Shown one piece after another: positions 11,856 to 24,265 of a stretch of 64,000 bases of DNA; position 1 is the stretch's first letter, and each line of letters begins with the position of its first letter. The stretch is taken from positions 21,893,285 to 21,957,284 of the forward strand of contig CM055106.1 of the NCBI GenBank assembly GCA_029204225.1, given 5' to 3'. The position numbers and the translations under genes are program-made. A model generated the notes under the pieces. The model was not told the DNA's origin. It saw nothing but the letters and a program-made list of their open reading frames with translations, and searched no databases. The DNA comes from Diphasiastrum complanatum. Taxonomy: Eukaryota > Streptophyta > Lycopodiopsida > Lycopodiales > Lycopodiaceae.

Positions 11856-13066
11856 AATTGCTTGCTTTCTGCATTTGATGGGTGGTATTTTGCTACCTCT
11901 CAGTCTCTGGCCACAGAACAATCCACAAACTGTTGTGGTGCTGATCTCTGCAAGCTATGAACAAGAATTTTTTAAACAATATTTTGTCACATGGTGACCA
12001 AAAAAAAGAGATGACGTGGAGACCCATGTTTTTTCAAAAAGTTGTCAATATTCAAAGTGCTTAGCAAAAATATGTTGTAGTACTCAAAAAAATATATGAT
12101 TTTGCCAACAATTGTAATCATGCTAATCAGATTGATTAATAATTTATTATTAATATATTCAATTAAATAAATCAATTTAGAAAAATGTTAAGCCTAAAAA
12201 AATAAAATTAATGAATTTTCTAATTCTTCTTTGAAATATCATTTTATTACTTAGCTTTTTAAGTTGTTTCGAAATGAAAGTGTTTGTATTAAAATAATAA
12301 TTTTATATATTTATAGAGATATTTAGAGTCTGTGTTTTGTAAAGCTAATATTTTATAGAGATATTCTAAAACAATCCACAATAAAAAAAAAAAATTATTT
12401 TAAAAAGAACAAGATTTTGATTTGTAAGCAAAAAAAATACAAAAAGAAAATTAGTCGTTAGTTTTGTCTCAAAAAATATATGCTATTTTGTTATTATTTT
12501 AAAAAAATTGAAATAATAAAAATCTGATCAATTTTAACAACATTCACCAGTTTCTCGAAGAGTATAAATTTAAAAATTTTAATACATTCATAAATCTAAA
12601 TAGAACATTTAATTTTAATATAATTATTCATTAAAAGATAACATTGTAAAGGAAACTATTCAAAATATTTTCTCTTACAAATAGTTTTATAAAAATTGAA
12701 TTAATCTAAAAAATGCCATGACTCCAATTTTGATAAATATAGACAAAAAGATCATAGTTTTTAAAATAATAATGAAATAAAGTACATTAGATGATCCAAA
12801 AGTCATTAATATCATTAAAATATTTTTCTTTTTCTGGAGGAGTTTCAAATAGTGACAACTTCAACTAATCGTCAAAACATTATAATCTTGGACTAGGACA
12901 TCTATCAAATTCATTGTGTCGCCAACTTTCCCATCAGTGGGAGGTTGTGGTTCAGGGAATGACAAAGTGTTCATCATTTGTACATTTTCCCACTTCTATT
13001 TAACTCATCTAGCAAAACAAAGAGAAATTTCATCCATATTTTTATGTATTCTACTAAACTAGAATC
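11856..13066. other. AT-rich intergenic DNA, no gene seen
   Basis: Runs of A and T dominate and stops are dense in every frame. Confidence 0.6.
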
Positions 13067-13069
13067 TAA

Positions 13070-13633
13070 GGCTCATTTCACACTACATGCCTAACAAGTC
13101 CAAAATTTAAAATAGAGCTCTTTCTTTGGTCCAAGAGAAAAAATAGGCCTCCCACCCTTTCAAATTGATATGCACTTGCACTATGTGACAGATGACATGG
13201 AAGGGACCCACTACCATGTAGGGACAAGTCAACGTCGTTTTTTGGGCCAGGCAATGGCCCCTCGCCCCTAGCATGTTGGCTTGCATTTTGAAGTCTTCCC
13301 AACCCTTCATTGCCGATATTCATTTCAATGAAATGCATTTCAATTTGACCTTTCTAATTAAAAGGTGATTACTTTAAAAAATAAGAAAACTTATAGCACC
13401 ATTCATACTTTTAATATGAAAAGTTTCATACTTGTCTTTCAAGAGACAAGACTCTCAAATCTATGTTAAGATTTGAATGGGCCAATCATATGGTGTCCCT
13501 TGATTTAACACTTACCAACCAAATGTAAAATAGGGGTGGTCCATTGCCCATCAACTCACTTGTCAAGATTCAAAATATGGGTGGCAAGTGAAAGGGCCAA
13601 GCAAAGGGACTTGTTGGTAGTGTGAAATCACCC
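13070..13633. mobile_element. MITE, PIF/Harbinger type (TAA target duplication)
   Basis: The left end reads GGCTCATTTCACACTAC; the reverse complement of the right end reads GGGTGATTTCACACTAC, and the match continues with .AACAAGTCC. The element is flanked by TAA at 13067-13069 and 13634-13636. A 564-bp body with no transposase frame, inverted termini and a 3-bp TAA duplication fits non-autonomous PIF/Harbinger elements. A further inverted pair inside (CACTTGCC/GGGCCA words) continues the inverted repeat inwards. Confidence 0.75.
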
Positions 13634-13636
13634 TAA

Positions 13637-15020
13637 CTCTAAAGCAACAATAAGTCTGTCGTGTTGAATATCACTTAGATATAATATTTTACAGTCCAAT
13701 CCAAATCAATCAAAAAAAAATTGGTTTTTAAAAAGAACTAAAAATTATAACATAAACTCAACTAATTTGATTATTAAATTTATGTTTACTTTTTAAATAA
13801 ATAACTTTGTAAATGCACAAGATCGAATGACATTTATTTTTTTAAAATCTCAAATCTATTTCTATTAAAATCAAAATATGTCATAATATAAATTCACATA
13901 AGTTCATGTCTTTTACAATTTTTTATATTAAATTATTTCATATATTATCTGAGACATTGATCTAATATCAAATATTACAATTTTAATCAAATGTGTATTT
14001 CTAATATAACAAAGTTCTTTGAATAGCTAATTTAATTCTTCATTCATAGTTTTTAGAATAAAAATCTTTTATCTCAAATATTTAAAGTATGGATTAAAAA
14101 ATAGATCAAATTTTTTATATAATTCAAAATATTATTTAGCAAAAGACAACAAAATATTCATCATTATATTTTATGATTTTTATACAAGCTATTAACATAT
14201 ATTGAAATACTTATAATTGTCTAAATATTTATTTACCATTGTAAATATCATAATATTTACAAGAAATCTAAAAAAATTCTATCTCAAAAATGCTATTAAT
14301 TTCATGTCAAGTTTACAAACATCTAAGATTAAACTTGTTATGACTTTGACAAATCTAATTCATTAACATAAACTAAACAAAAAACATTCACAATTTAAAT
14401 TAGTGAGTAAATTTAGAATAAATAGTTTTATGTATTTATTACAAATCATTATTATGAAGGTATTACAAATAACTATAAGTAAATATTTATCATGCAATCA
14501 TCACAAATATAATTTTATTAAATTAAGCTTATACTTTAATTTTATTTGGTATCATTGTTATAATTATATTTAATTTTGATTACTTATTTGGATAAAATCT
14601 GATATTTATTGCTAAAAAGTATATCCAATGCTCAAAACATTATTTGAAGATATATCATCTTACATTCATAATTGCATCAACCAATATTACTCCATTGCTT
14701 TCAAATCATCCAATATCCAATGATTGCTAAATACAATTGTAGAATATGACGACATAAATTAAAATAACCACAATTTTAAAAACAAAAACAAAACATTTAT
14801 ATCACACAAAATACTTGCATAGACACACATTATTATTAACATTTCTTTCATTTCTATGTTTTGCTTTACAAAATAGAGATACTGCATAATATCATACTCT
14901 ACCAAAATAAAACAACAGAAAACTAAGCTATTGGTATTCAAAAATAATAATAATCACAAGTCACAAATCAAAATCAATATTTCAAAAATTTAGAATGCAA
15001 ATTCCTCATTAAATAATTGT
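13637..15020. other. AT-rich intergenic DNA, no gene seen
   Basis: Very AT-rich; no frame, tRNA or ordered repeat recognised. Confidence 0.6.
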
Positions 15021-15144
15021 TGTTGGGCTTCCAATACTAGTTGTCATCATTGTTTTTCTTTGGTGGGATGATCGCCTCCTATTTCATTGCGGCCTATTAG
15101 AAACCCTGTGTTCATTGTCATTCCCAACATAGTGGTATCAGAGC
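15021..15144 (+). mobile_element. short LTR (109 bp) and tRNA-Met primer site
   Basis: TGTTGGG at 15021 and CCCAACA ending at 15129 are perfect inverted termini 109 bp apart. After TAG comes TGGTATCAGAGC (15133-15144), the standard copia primer-binding site for initiator tRNA-Met. Such a short LTR would be TRIM-like. No second copy of the LTR was found downstream before the element at 16253, so the 3' end is missing. Confidence 0.55.
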
Positions 15145-16252
15145 ATTAGAAAACTAACAGATTGATATCAAAGCCAAACCAACACAAACTTGCTTTTGGA
15201 GATCTCCATAAAGACAATGATGACAATGATGACAACATGAAAAATTTTGCCACCCCCGACCAACAACCACAACTGTAGTTTAGTGCTAGGAGATTGACGT
15301 AGAAGTATTTGATACTTTTTGTATGAAACAATGTTGGTTGTCAACTTCTTGCAAACATGTATAATGTTAACAAAATATTGTTCACAAGCATATGGTTGCT
15401 TTCACTTGAGGAGGACTGGGTAATCAACAGTCTTCTAGTAGAGTTCGAAGATTGGATACATGTATAGGGTTCATCTTCAATTATTCTCTTGAGTGGAAAG
15501 ATTATGACATCAGTGCATGGGAGCTTAGAAAGTGTCCCTAGTGGCTCGACTACCCAAAAGCTTCCAAGCATTCCTATAAAGATGAGTTGTTCCGTGAATG
15601 GAAAGGGAGACACAAAGGAAAGATCGTGTTACCTCCACTTCATCAAGCTTCTGCATTAAAAAAAAACAAAGAAAAACAACTCAATGAAATGAGATAAAAG
15701 CAAAAAAAAGGCTGGACTATGTAGCTAAGCATGTCAATGCACATACCCATTCTGATGATTGCCCATCGCCTCAACAGGATGACGATCATAAGGACACTGA
15801 TGAGGACCGCCTTCCATTTCCATACACTCAGCATCATAGAGACAATGACTCAGACGAAGGTATTTTCATTGTTGGTCATGTCAGTTCTGAATAGTACTCT
15901 TGGACTTATCACTCCCAATGTTTGCTCACATTGTTTCATTGATACATGGTAGATGATTGTGCTTTGGTGCATGGACACGTATGTGCAATACATGAGGAAT
16001 TCACAAGAATTGCAAAAAAAAAAGAGGCCAAACAAAATCATTCAATTTTTTTGCAAAGTCATTTTTCCCATCGACCGATTGTTGAATGGTGAGGTTAGTG
16101 ACATTTTGAGAAAGTTGGTATGGGCTGACTTTCCAATGTCACTTTGTGTTCGTGGCATTGTCGATGAGTCATTGATTCCATCGTGGAACATTATTACTGA
16201 TGACCTACCAAAAGTTGTAGCAAAGATTGCAAGTAAGTACATAGTTGACAAA
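15145..16252 (+). other. probable interior of the short-LTR element; no gene recognised
   Basis: Broken open frames occur at 15731-15952 and 15953-16297, and an acidic, His/Asp-rich stretch near 15740-15860. No gag zinc knuckle or pol motif was recognised. The right side is cut by the copia sequence starting at 16253. Confidence 0.35.
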
Positions 16253-16470
16253 ACTATTTTTGGGTCTAGATTCAAAGTACCCAACATTCAAATTTGAATC
16301 TACTCAAATTTGACTTCTAACTTTCCCACACTTTCAAAAAGTGTTTATTCGAATGAAATTTAGACTAATGAACTTTGAAAAGTCAAACTCTAAGTCTAAA
16401 ACAAAGCTGGCCTCAATTTGCCAAATATAGAAATGTAACAAATATGATCAAACAAGTTGAATCTTTCACA
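16253..16470 (-). mobile_element. copia B 3' LTR, truncated
   Basis: From ACTATTTTTGGGTCTAGATT to CCAAATATA this is a direct repeat of 19678-19846. On the minus strand it starts TGTGAAAGATTC right after the purine tract GAAGAGGGAG. The part corresponding to 19252-19677 is missing, so the LTR is cut at 16253. Confidence 0.8.
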
Positions 16471-16895
16471 CTCCCTCTTCAACTAGTTTTAGCATAGACT
16501 TTGATAACACTCCAAGTGATGTCCTATGCTTCATGAACAAGTCCTTCCCCAATGCTTTGGTGAAGATATTAGCTACACATTCCCTTGAGGACACATGTTG
16601 AAGCTCCACCTCCTTTGCAATGACTTGCTCCCTCACAAAATAATATTGCACCTCAACATGCTTGATCCTAGCATGAAAGATAGGATTGGTTGCCAACCTT
16701 TGGGCTGATTGATTGTCACAAAAGATGATTGGACTCTCTGAAACAAGTGAAGATCCTTGATCATCCTCTTGATCCATATCATCTCTTTTGTGCAATGTGT
16801 AAGAGCTTTGTACTCGGCCTCACTAGATGACAAAGATTGTACATAGGCCATAGTAACTCCTTTTGTTGTTTTGGTTGATCTCTCAAAATGCAACG
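16466..16895 (-). pseudogene. copia B RNase H domain, frameshifted
   Basis: Reads SLSSSEAEYKALTHCTKEMIWIKRMIKDLHL in one frame and, after a shift, SESPIIFCDNQSAQRLATNPIFHARIKHV to ANIFTKALGKDLF in the next. Those are the conserved copia RNase H and C-terminal motifs. The TGA stop overlaps the LTR start by a few bases. Confidence 0.88.
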
Positions 16896-16963
16896 ATGTT
16901 GCAAATTTTGATTTTTTTTGTTTTAGTTCTTGGGAGCATACACAATTTACAGGCTCAGAACAA

Positions 16964-18651
16964 TTATCCCAAGAGTATCCTCATATTCCTTCTTTTCGAA
17001 CCGTTAGTGCCATTAATGCGAAATCTTTTGAAATGGGTCAAAGTCCTAAAAAAAAAGTAACCATTTTTCAGATAGATCCAACAAAATCTACTAAAATCGT
17101 CAATGAATGCTACATACATCTTAGCTCCACTATTGCTAATTGTAGTAAATCCATGAATATCTAAATGTACAAGTTGAAAAGGCTTTGTAGATCTAATATA
17201 AGATAGTCTATGTGACTTAGACAAAGCACAAGACTCACAAACATGATTGATGCCACTTAAGAAACTTAGAAGACCTATCACAATCTTATTTCTAGCCATT
17301 ACCTCCAATGAGTTGAAGTTGTGGTGTCCCATCCTTTTATGCCAAACCTCTTGAATAGGTATTTGCTCTCTTGCAGCACATCCAACTTGGTTAGCAATAA
17401 CACAAACATCTAGTTTGAACAACTTTCCTTGTCGTTTACCTTTCCCAATCAAGACATTCTTTCTTTTGATCATACAAGCATCTCCATCATACTCAACCTT
17501 GAGGCCTTTACTTAGGATTTGACTCACACTAAGAAAATTCTTGGTAATAGATGGAATAAACAAGACATCCTCCAAATGAACATTCCTATTTGTAGAGAGA
17601 GAAAAAAGAATTGTGCCAATCCCTTTGATTGCACACTCACCATCATTGGCCATGTAGATCACCCTCTTGTCATCTCCATATGCCAACAAAGAACTGAAGT
17701 ACTCTTTCTGAAAAGTCATGTGTGAACTTGCTCTGCTATCAATCCAGCAAGGATCTAGATCTCCATCATTAGCAAGCATACATGAAGACATCACAAAAAC
17801 ATCATCATTTTCATCTTGAATATCCAAACCATCCTCATCAAGGGTAAGATTACCTTGCTTATCTCCTTGATCTCTTTTCTTGTAGCACTCACTTGCAAAG
17901 TGTCCTTTCATGTTACAATAGAAGCACTTGAGCTTTGATCTATCCTTCTTTTTTCCATTTGAAGAAGCATCCACTTGATCTTGCCCTTTAGAGCACTTAC
18001 TTTTGATTTTTCTCTTGAACTTTCCCTTTGTGAACATAGCCTCCTCTTGAAGTGTCGATGTAGATCCACCTCTTGCTTGAAACCTAATATATTCTTCATT
18101 GATCAAGATCTCTTGAAGATCCATCAAACTTGGCAAAGTCTTTTGAATAGCAATACTTTAAACAATGTTAGCATGAGTATCTAACAATCAATTAAGAATA
18201 ACTTGAACAAGCTCTCCTTCCTTAATGCTTTCATCAATGCAAGCCAACTCATCATTCAATGTTTTCATCCTCAAAACAAAAGTACTTGGACTTTCTTCAT
18301 TCTTTAGCAAACAGGAAATGATTTGCCTTCTTAGAGTCAACACTCTAGAAGTATACTTGGATTCATAAAGCTTCTTCAATGAATCCCAAGCATCTTCAGA
18401 TGAAATACACTTACCAACTTCCTTGAGAATCTCATTGGTAACATTCATCTTGATAATGTGTAGAGCTCTTTTGGCCCTCTTATCATAGTCATTTGATCTT
18501 GTTGTGTTGCTGGTCTCTCCTCCAAACCTACAACAATATCCAAAACATCATTCATCTCAAGAAGTGATTCCATCCTCACTTTCCACAATGAATACTTACT
18601 TGAGGTAAGCCTATCATTGGCTTCCAACATGACTCCAATTGATGGTGCCAT
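16964..18651 (-). pseudogene. copia B gag-protease-integrase, interrupted
   Basis: On the minus strand gag starts at 18651 (MAPSIGVMLEANDRLTSSKYSLWK) and shifts frame near 18446. The frame ending at 18188 shows LKKLYESKYTSRVLTLRRQI. From 18136 an open frame contains the zinc knuckle CFYCNMKGHFASEC, a protease site reading DSRASSHM where the family has DSGA (Gly to Arg, presumably dead), the GAG-pre-integrase WHKRMGHHNFNSLEVM, CESCALSKSHRL and integrase core LVHLDIHG...VAFIDDFSRFCWIY. It ends abruptly at about 16970. RNase H follows within 100 bases, so the whole reverse transcriptase is deleted. Confidence 0.92.
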
Positions 18652-19239
18652 GCAACAATGACCTGATCTTCTTTTTCAACATGTTTCAATGCACAAAACA
18701 CTCGTTTGAACAACAACAAATGTTTTCAAAAGAAATCATAAAGATCTAAAACTATATCAAAAATTCTCTTCTAACACTTATACCAAGCAAATCAACACAT
18801 AGAATCATGAAATCTTGATTAACCTATGATCTATCCTCAATATAATGAATTTTGCCACTTCCTAAGATTGAAAAATTCTAAAATGAAGTCCAGCAACCTC
18901 ACTATCTAGAGATCCAATCAAAATTAGAGTTTTGACAAAATCACAAAAATTTGATTATTCCAAATCGACATGCAAATGCTAAAAAATTGATATGCAATCT
19001 ATTAGCCACCACTTAGGCTGATCCAATGATCCAAAAGTCAGCCAAATCCCATATGTGAATTCAAAAATTGGAGCTGATCAAGTTTATGAACCTATATAGG
19101 TTTTGATCTACAAAAGATCCAATCTACAAAAACAAAAAACTTGATTTTGGTGTAAAATCCTTTCTAGCATGCTCTAGCTTTGATATCTTCACCAAATCAT
19201 TGATAGATATGATTTTCTCATTCATAACCTAAAACACAA

Positions 19240-19251
19240 GCCCTGATACCA
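19240..19251 (-). promoter_or_regulatory. primer-binding site of copia B
   Basis: Minus-strand TGGTATCAGGGC, one base off the initiator tRNA-Met complement, directly adjoining the LTR end CCTTCACA. Confidence 0.85.
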
Positions 19252-19850
19252 TGTGAAGGATTTCAGATCAATGATGGTCCAATCCACAAAAAGATCTTGG
19301 GTTACAAAAGAAGCTACTCTACCAATCTCACCAATGTAAAAAAATCAGCATCTACACACAAAATGAGATGCAAACTCTAATTGAACTTGGTCAAACATGA
19401 ATCAAAAGATAAAGTACTATTGTTGTCTGTACAAAAACAACAAGCTATTGTATCTCCAATGTGTGGATCCAAAAATAACAAATATAGATCATTCTACACA
19501 TAAAATTGCATGCAATCACAAGTATAGTGCACCAATGGATAGTAGAACCCAAGAGAACCATGTATAAGCATGAAATGAGATAGAAAAGAGAGAATGTATG
19601 TCTCTCCACAAGCTAAATCCTTTTATAGTAGGTCCAAACCCTATTTGGCCACTTGGGTTTTCCACCAAAATGCTAACCCTACTATTTTTGGGTCTAGATT
19701 CTAAGCATCCAACATTCAAATTTGAATCTACTCAAACTCAACTTCTAACTTTCTCACACTTTCAAAAAGTGTTTATTAGACTAATGAACTTTGAAAAGTC
19801 AAACTTTAAGTCTAAAACAAAGTTGGCCTCAATTTGCCAAATATAAAAAA
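19252..19850 (-). mobile_element. copia B 5' LTR, lacking its first 40 bases
   Basis: Adjoins the primer site on one side. The match to the 3' LTR breaks off near 19846, so the first about 40 bases present in the 3' LTR (TGTGAAAGATTC onward) are lost. Minus-strand CTATAAAAGG at 19619-19628 is a good TATA box. The region 19360-19610 has no counterpart in the truncated 3' LTR. Confidence 0.8.
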
Positions 19851-20589
19851 AAATTGAGTCCACATTAAAAATGACACAGCTTTTTAGTGGTAAGTCCAAT
19901 TTCCACAGACTTTGAGTCATTAGAAAGCACTCGACAAGTGCTTTCCAATTATATATTAGATAACATACTTTCAAAGCACGGTTAAAAAGTTATGGCAAGT
20001 CAAAGGTCTTAGTAAAAATGGTGTATAATAATACAAAAGTGCATTTCTACCCAAAAAAGGTAGTGTCCTTGAAAGTCCATGTTGTACCATCAAACCATGC
20101 TTTTAGCCATAATGTGATACCCTAGCATAGGCAACTCAATCAAGGGCAGATACAACTTCCAATGAGATTGCCGCCGGGAAATATGCTCGAAGCATTTGTT
20201 CCCTCATATATATAGAAATTGTCAAGTAGAAGCTAGATTTGGATGCTAGTTTTGATATAGATCAAGATTCCAAGCTTCCAACTATTGTCGAAATATTTGA
20301 CACAAGTTGAGTTACAGGTGTTATTTCTTGAAAAGTACTTACATGAGGAATTTCAGAAGATGAATAGGTAAATGATAATGATGCCACATCATCTACAGAA
20401 ACATACTGAGAATCAGAAGTGGCTTATTGGGAATATCAGATGAAGATGATGCACTTGTTACTACGTCATGAGTTACAAATATTGGAATGAAGAGGTAGAA
20501 CTGCTTGACATCGTAACTTAAAAAAAAAATTGTAACTACAAACTTATGTTAAGCATAGACCTAAAAAAAAAAGTTGACACATAAAACAC
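19851..20589. other. no gene recognised; left flank of copia C
   Basis: Short frames only. The first about 85 bases of the copia C 5' LTR should lie here but are not clearly alignable, apart from a weak ACTTATGTTAA match near 20544. Confidence 0.5.
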
Positions 20590-21738
20590 AGTCTGCATAT
20601 TTACATGTAAAATAAGACAGAGGAATAAAACGCGACTGTCTGCATAAATACAAATAAATTTCCACAAGCGAAAAAGGTGAAAAACGTGACACTGTATTTT
20701 TACACGTGATTTGTGATAGGCGAAAAATGCAACACTGCCCTTCAAATGCAATAGGTGCCCTTATAGAAAAGTGAAGGCACCCTGCAAATCAAATCTTAAG
20801 GCATTTGTCAGAGTGTCGCATTTTTTGCATCTTCACCAATGTTCATTTCAGCAAAGGCTGACATCGTGGCCTTCTCATGCACTGTGCAAACAGATTTGAT
20901 AATGACAGCAGCCACCCACGATCTCCCACAAACAATTTATCCACTTTGTACTTTCTTCATCTGCACACCTGTAAAAATATGTATATATATATATTGAATA
21001 TCATCTGCGTATTCTGTATGATGTGATAACTTAGATGAAAAACAATCAACAAGCATAATAGCATCAGAAGCTTATCAAAGATAGACGAAGTAGATGCTTT
21101 CGCGTATCATTCTTTGTATTGTCAATAATAGGTTTATTCCTTTTACAGATTGGATTAGCTTTGTGAAACACACGATTTTGTCCGCTATTGTCTTGTGCTC
21201 ACCTGCATTATTGACCTATATATTTCGCTATACTTAATCAAATTATAGCTCTGTTTTGCTCTACGTTTAGATTTGTGTCAATATTGTTATGCTTTTCTAC
21301 ATTCTGTCTGATTCTCTTATTGCTTAATCTGGTAGTCTGTTAGTCGTGAATTATTATTAGTCTAGTTGTTTATGACTAATATTTAGTCTTGCTTTTCACG
21401 ACTAATTCACAACTGATTATCAGTCGAGCTCAGTCTAGCTCTTTGCAAATGATTCGTGACTAATAATTTGTCTAGTTGTTCACAACAAATTATCTTTCTG
21501 ATGTTTTTTTGCTTAATGTTTGGCTACGTAATCAGATTGAACGTGATTTCTATCACTAACATTCTGTTCATGTCTGATAGGCGTAGTCATGCTTAGAGAA
21601 AGAGTGAGATAGCTCATTCCGCTGTGCACGAATACTTTCCGTTCAAGTTCGTTTCTTTTTCGAGTTTCAATTCGCTTCTTTTTGTGTTCATTTCTTTTCG
21701 AGCTATTTTCGTTTCTCACACACCCTCTTTTTTCAACA
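20590..21738 (+). mobile_element. copia C 5' LTR (start eroded)
   Basis: Aligns with 25827-26965 from AGTCTGCATATTTACATGTA to the end CAACA. It contains GTATATATATATAT (about 20979) as a likely TATA region. A cluster of GACTAATAATT/GTCGTGAATTATTA words gives small inverted repeats at 21340-21500, and there is a TTCGTTTC-rich U5. The primer site follows at once. Confidence 0.85.
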
Positions 21739-21750
21739 TGGTATCAGAGC
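21739..21750 (+). promoter_or_regulatory. primer-binding site of copia C
   Basis: TGGTATCAGAGC, the exact copia initiator tRNA-Met primer site, with no spacer after the LTR end TTTCAACA. Confidence 0.92.
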
Positions 21751-21893
21751 TATTTTTGTAGCCTAATAAGCTTCCACAATAACAAGACTTTACTAGCTGA
21801 TAGAGTAATTGTCTTCTTGTTCTGTAATTTTGCACCAGATTTTCGTACTTAAGTCATTGATAGTTTTTCCTATCACCTAGACTAATCGTCCAC

Positions 21894-22556
21894 ATGGATT
21901 CCCAAGGGAAAGCTAGTCCTATCATGGACAAGCTTGATGGAGCCAATTACCATCTATGGAAATTTAACAAAAAAACAGTGCTAATGGCTAAAGAATTGTA
22001 TGACGTTGTTATAGGTGCAGAAGGAAAACCCGAAGCAACAATCGCCAGATGGAAGCTAAAGGATGGAAAGGCTTTTGCGCTGATCATCCTCAATATTTCG
22101 AATACCTAGATTGGCCATGTATCTGAGGCCCAGACATCCAAAGAAGTCTGGGACATCTTGAACACACTATATGAAGTGCGAGCTTCCAAGCTACATCTCA
22201 AGAAGAAATTTTACTCCCTCAAGATGGAGAATGGTCATTCCCTGCAGAATCGCATCAACGAATTCAAGAACCTACTGAAGCAAATGGTCATTGTCAGATC
22301 TGTCATAGATGATCAAGACGTAGTGTTGCAACTGCTTACAAGCTTGCCAAGCTCATACGACAGGTGGGTGATGATCATCACGACACATCCAGAACTGACT
22401 CTTTCGAGAGTCATTACAATGTTGCTGCAGGAAGACACGTGGAGGAACAAAACCTCAAATTTCTCAACTGACTCTCACACCTTGTACACCAACACGAAAT
22501 TCAAGACTGTCGGATATAACAAGCTAAAAACAATAGCAAGGGGCAGTCGAATCTAG
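21894..22556 (+). pseudogene. copia C gag, one internal stop
   Basis: Begins MDSQGKASPIMDKLDGANYHLWK, the usual gag opening, and runs in one frame to 22556 with a TAG at 22107-22109. LPSSYDRWVMIITTHPELTLSRVITMLLQED is the conserved end of the retrotransposon gag domain. The zinc knuckle expected after it is not seen, so sequence is missing or shifted near 22556-22616. Confidence 0.9.
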
Positions 22557-22615
22557 TGGCAAATGTAACTACAGAAGCTCCGTAGCCTATTCAAGAAGCG
22601 GATCATGATGCCTTC

Positions 22616-24265
22616 ATGACCAGCCATCAAGGAGCATCCAACAACAGTTCTTGGTTTCTGAATTCTGATGCCACTCAGCATATGACCAGTCTCATTGGCT
22701 TTTTCGAGTCCTATACACCTTACAATACCAATAAATATGCTCACCTTGGCGACAATAGCACACAAACTATTAAAGGTGAAGGTACTGTAAAATTAAGCTT
22801 TGCAAATGATCAGTCTAGGCTACTTTCTAAAGTCCTATATGTATCAAATTTATCTACGAATCTGCTCTATGTAAGCAAAATCATAGATCTAGGACATCGA
22901 GTAGAATTTGAATGTGATCAGTGCAAAGTAGTTGATAGGACAGACAAGATCCTACACTCGGAAAGAGACATGGATACTTGTATAGATTAAGTCATTGCTA
23001 CCTCTAGTCAGGTGCTCAGTACTTATATTCATGCAAATAAAAGTTTACTTTGGCATTGTAGACTTGGTCACTTGAATCATGTTGTTGTACAACAAATGTC
23101 TCGACATTCTATTGTTCTTGATCTAGACTATCCTAGAGATAAAGTCACGTTACTTGTCTGTCAAGACTGTCTAGCTGGTAAACAGACTAGGAAACCATTT
23201 AGATCAAGCCATCAGCATACTGCTAGAGAATTGTTAGACATTGTACATTCAGACATTTGTGGCCCGATGAAAAATCCTTCGCTGAAGGATGCAAAGTATT
23301 TTATAACTTTCATTGATGAATTCTCCAGAAGAACTATGGTGTACTTGATCAAGAAGAAATCAGAAGCCTTCAATTGCTTCAGAATCTTCAAGGAGCGTGC
23401 AGAAAAAGAGATTGGACGGACGATCAAGGCCTTAAGATCTAACAATGGTGGAGAATACATCTCTACCGAGTTTAAGGAGTACTGCTAGAGCCAAGGCATT
23501 GAGCAGCAATTCATCACTCCTTATAGTCCTCAATCTAATGGCTTAGCCGAGAGGAAGAACCGTACCATGGTTGAATCCAAATGTATGCTAGCGCATGCAT
23601 CATTGCCCAAGAGTTTCTTGGCAGAAGCTGTCTCCACTGCAGCTTACATCCATAACAGATGTTCGACCAAGGCCCTCTCAGGCAAGACACCCCATGAGGT
23701 GTGGACATGCTCTAAGCCTTCTGTGAAGAGCCTAAGAGTGTTCGGATGCGTTGCCTATGCACATATCCCGAAAGACACGAGGAAGAAATTTGACTTCCAA
23801 AACCTCAAGACCATCCTGATTGGATATACTTCATCTGATAACACATACAAGCTGTATGATCCCCATACCCAGCAAGTCTTGTACAGTTGGGATACAGTCT
23901 TTATCGAGAATCAGTTCATCGACATTAAAGACAAGGATATTGTTCCAAGAGAACCTTCATTACCTGCCATTGACATGACAATCAGAGCTTCGAGCTCAAG
24001 CGTGTCCATTGTCGAGCCACTATTTGACAACGAATCAGACGAAGACGTTGCTGCTACCCAGCAACAAGTCCTAGGAGTGGTTCATCAGTCGATTCCTTCC
24101 AGAAGATCAAGTCAAGTGCGCACACAGCCCACAAGGTATACTCCCGAGTCTGCATGTCTCTCGATACAGGAACCGACAACAGTCGAAGAGGCACTCAGCC
24201 AACCAAACTCTAATCTCTGGAGAGAATCTATGGACAGAGAGTATTCCTCTCTGATCAAGAACTAG
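22616..24265 (+). pseudogene. copia C protease and integrase, with stops
   Basis: One frame with stops at 22988, 23486 and 24263. The protease region has NSDATQHM where active copies have DSGATxHM, so two site residues are changed. Then follow the GAG-pre-integrase LLWHCRLGHLNH, CQDCLAGKQTRKPF and the integrase core VHSDICGPM...FITFIDEFSRRTMVY. The core continues NNGGEYISTEF, YSPQSNGLAERKNRTMVE and VWTCSKPSVKSLRVFGCVAYAHIP. The third acidic residue of the D,D,E triad (the E of GLAER) is present, but the DNGGEY aspartate is changed to Asn. Confidence 0.93.
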
